Source of the DNA: an uncultured Anaerolineae bacterium
GTDB taxonomy: Bacteria; Chloroflexota; Anaerolineae; Anaerolineales; UBA11858
DNA length: 6,678 bases
Direction: 5' to 3'
Assembly: GCA_937893815.1 (NCBI GenBank)
Contig: CALCSH010000354.1
Span: forward strand, 1 to 6,678
The position numbers and the translations under genes were made by a program. The notes beneath the pieces are model-generated. The model had not been told where the DNA came from, made no database searches, and worked only from the letters and a program-made list of their open reading frames with translations. Below, one piece after another: positions 6,638 to 6,678 of this stretch. Numbering within the stretch: position 1 is the first letter of the stretch; the number at the start of each line of letters is the position of its first letter.

Positions 6638-6678
6638 GAGTGCCATGAAAGACTCTACTGCAAAAAGCCGATGACGGA

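Noticed and set aside
6647..6678. T-run in GGCTTTTTGC (minus strand) as a terminator or promoter before the LCP gene
   Set aside because: Only 32 bases are available before the longer LCP start, and neither a full stem nor paired promoter boxes can be seen at the window edge.

Overview
The window holds two complete convergent genes and the 3' end of a third. From left to right: the last 64 codons of an unidentified plus-strand gene (1-195); a very large plus-strand gene (228-5060, 1610 residues) for a soluble multidomain signalling protein with an N-terminal response-regulator receiver and a C-terminal HD-GYP cyclic-di-GMP phosphodiesterase; a 164-base convergent intergenic region with one strong inverted repeat that looks like a terminator; and a minus-strand gene (about 5225-6625) for a membrane-anchored LytR-CpsA-Psr (LCP) cell-wall glycopolymer ligase with a C-terminal LytR_C domain. 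The last 32-50 bases are the upstream region of the LCP gene. I see no RNA genes, CRISPR array, insertion sequence or phage gene.

The most likely source is a member of the Chloroflexota, probably Anaerolineae-like. The evidence is indirect: base composition is near balanced, the PAS/GAF-rich HD-GYP architecture is of a type I associate with that phylum, the GAF/HD-GYP junction matches a block I recall from Chloroflexota and some deltaproteobacterial proteins, and an LCP protein with LytR_C sits nearby. There is no 16S or marker gene, so this is an inference.

The large protein reads as REC - PAS (FixL-like) - PAS (long variant) - GAF - GAF - signalling helix - GAF - PAS - GAF - GAF - HD-GYP. 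All receiver and HD-GYP signature residues are present, so it should be a phosphorylation-controlled, multi-input c-di-GMP hydrolase. It has no predicted membrane segment and no GGDEF, EAL or histidine kinase domain. The partial gene upstream ends only 32 bases before it on the same strand and is probably co-transcribed; it is the first place to look for a partner.

The LCP gene is divergent in function and points the other way, so no functional link with the signalling gene can be claimed. The two genes appear to share the palindromic terminator region, which overlaps the stop codon of the signalling gene and folds better as minus-strand RNA. Nothing here is a clearly new system. The most unusual points are the length of the sensory chain between receiver and output, a possible haem-ligand histidine in the first PAS domain, and a glutamate in the HD-GYP domain that suggests a three-metal active site.
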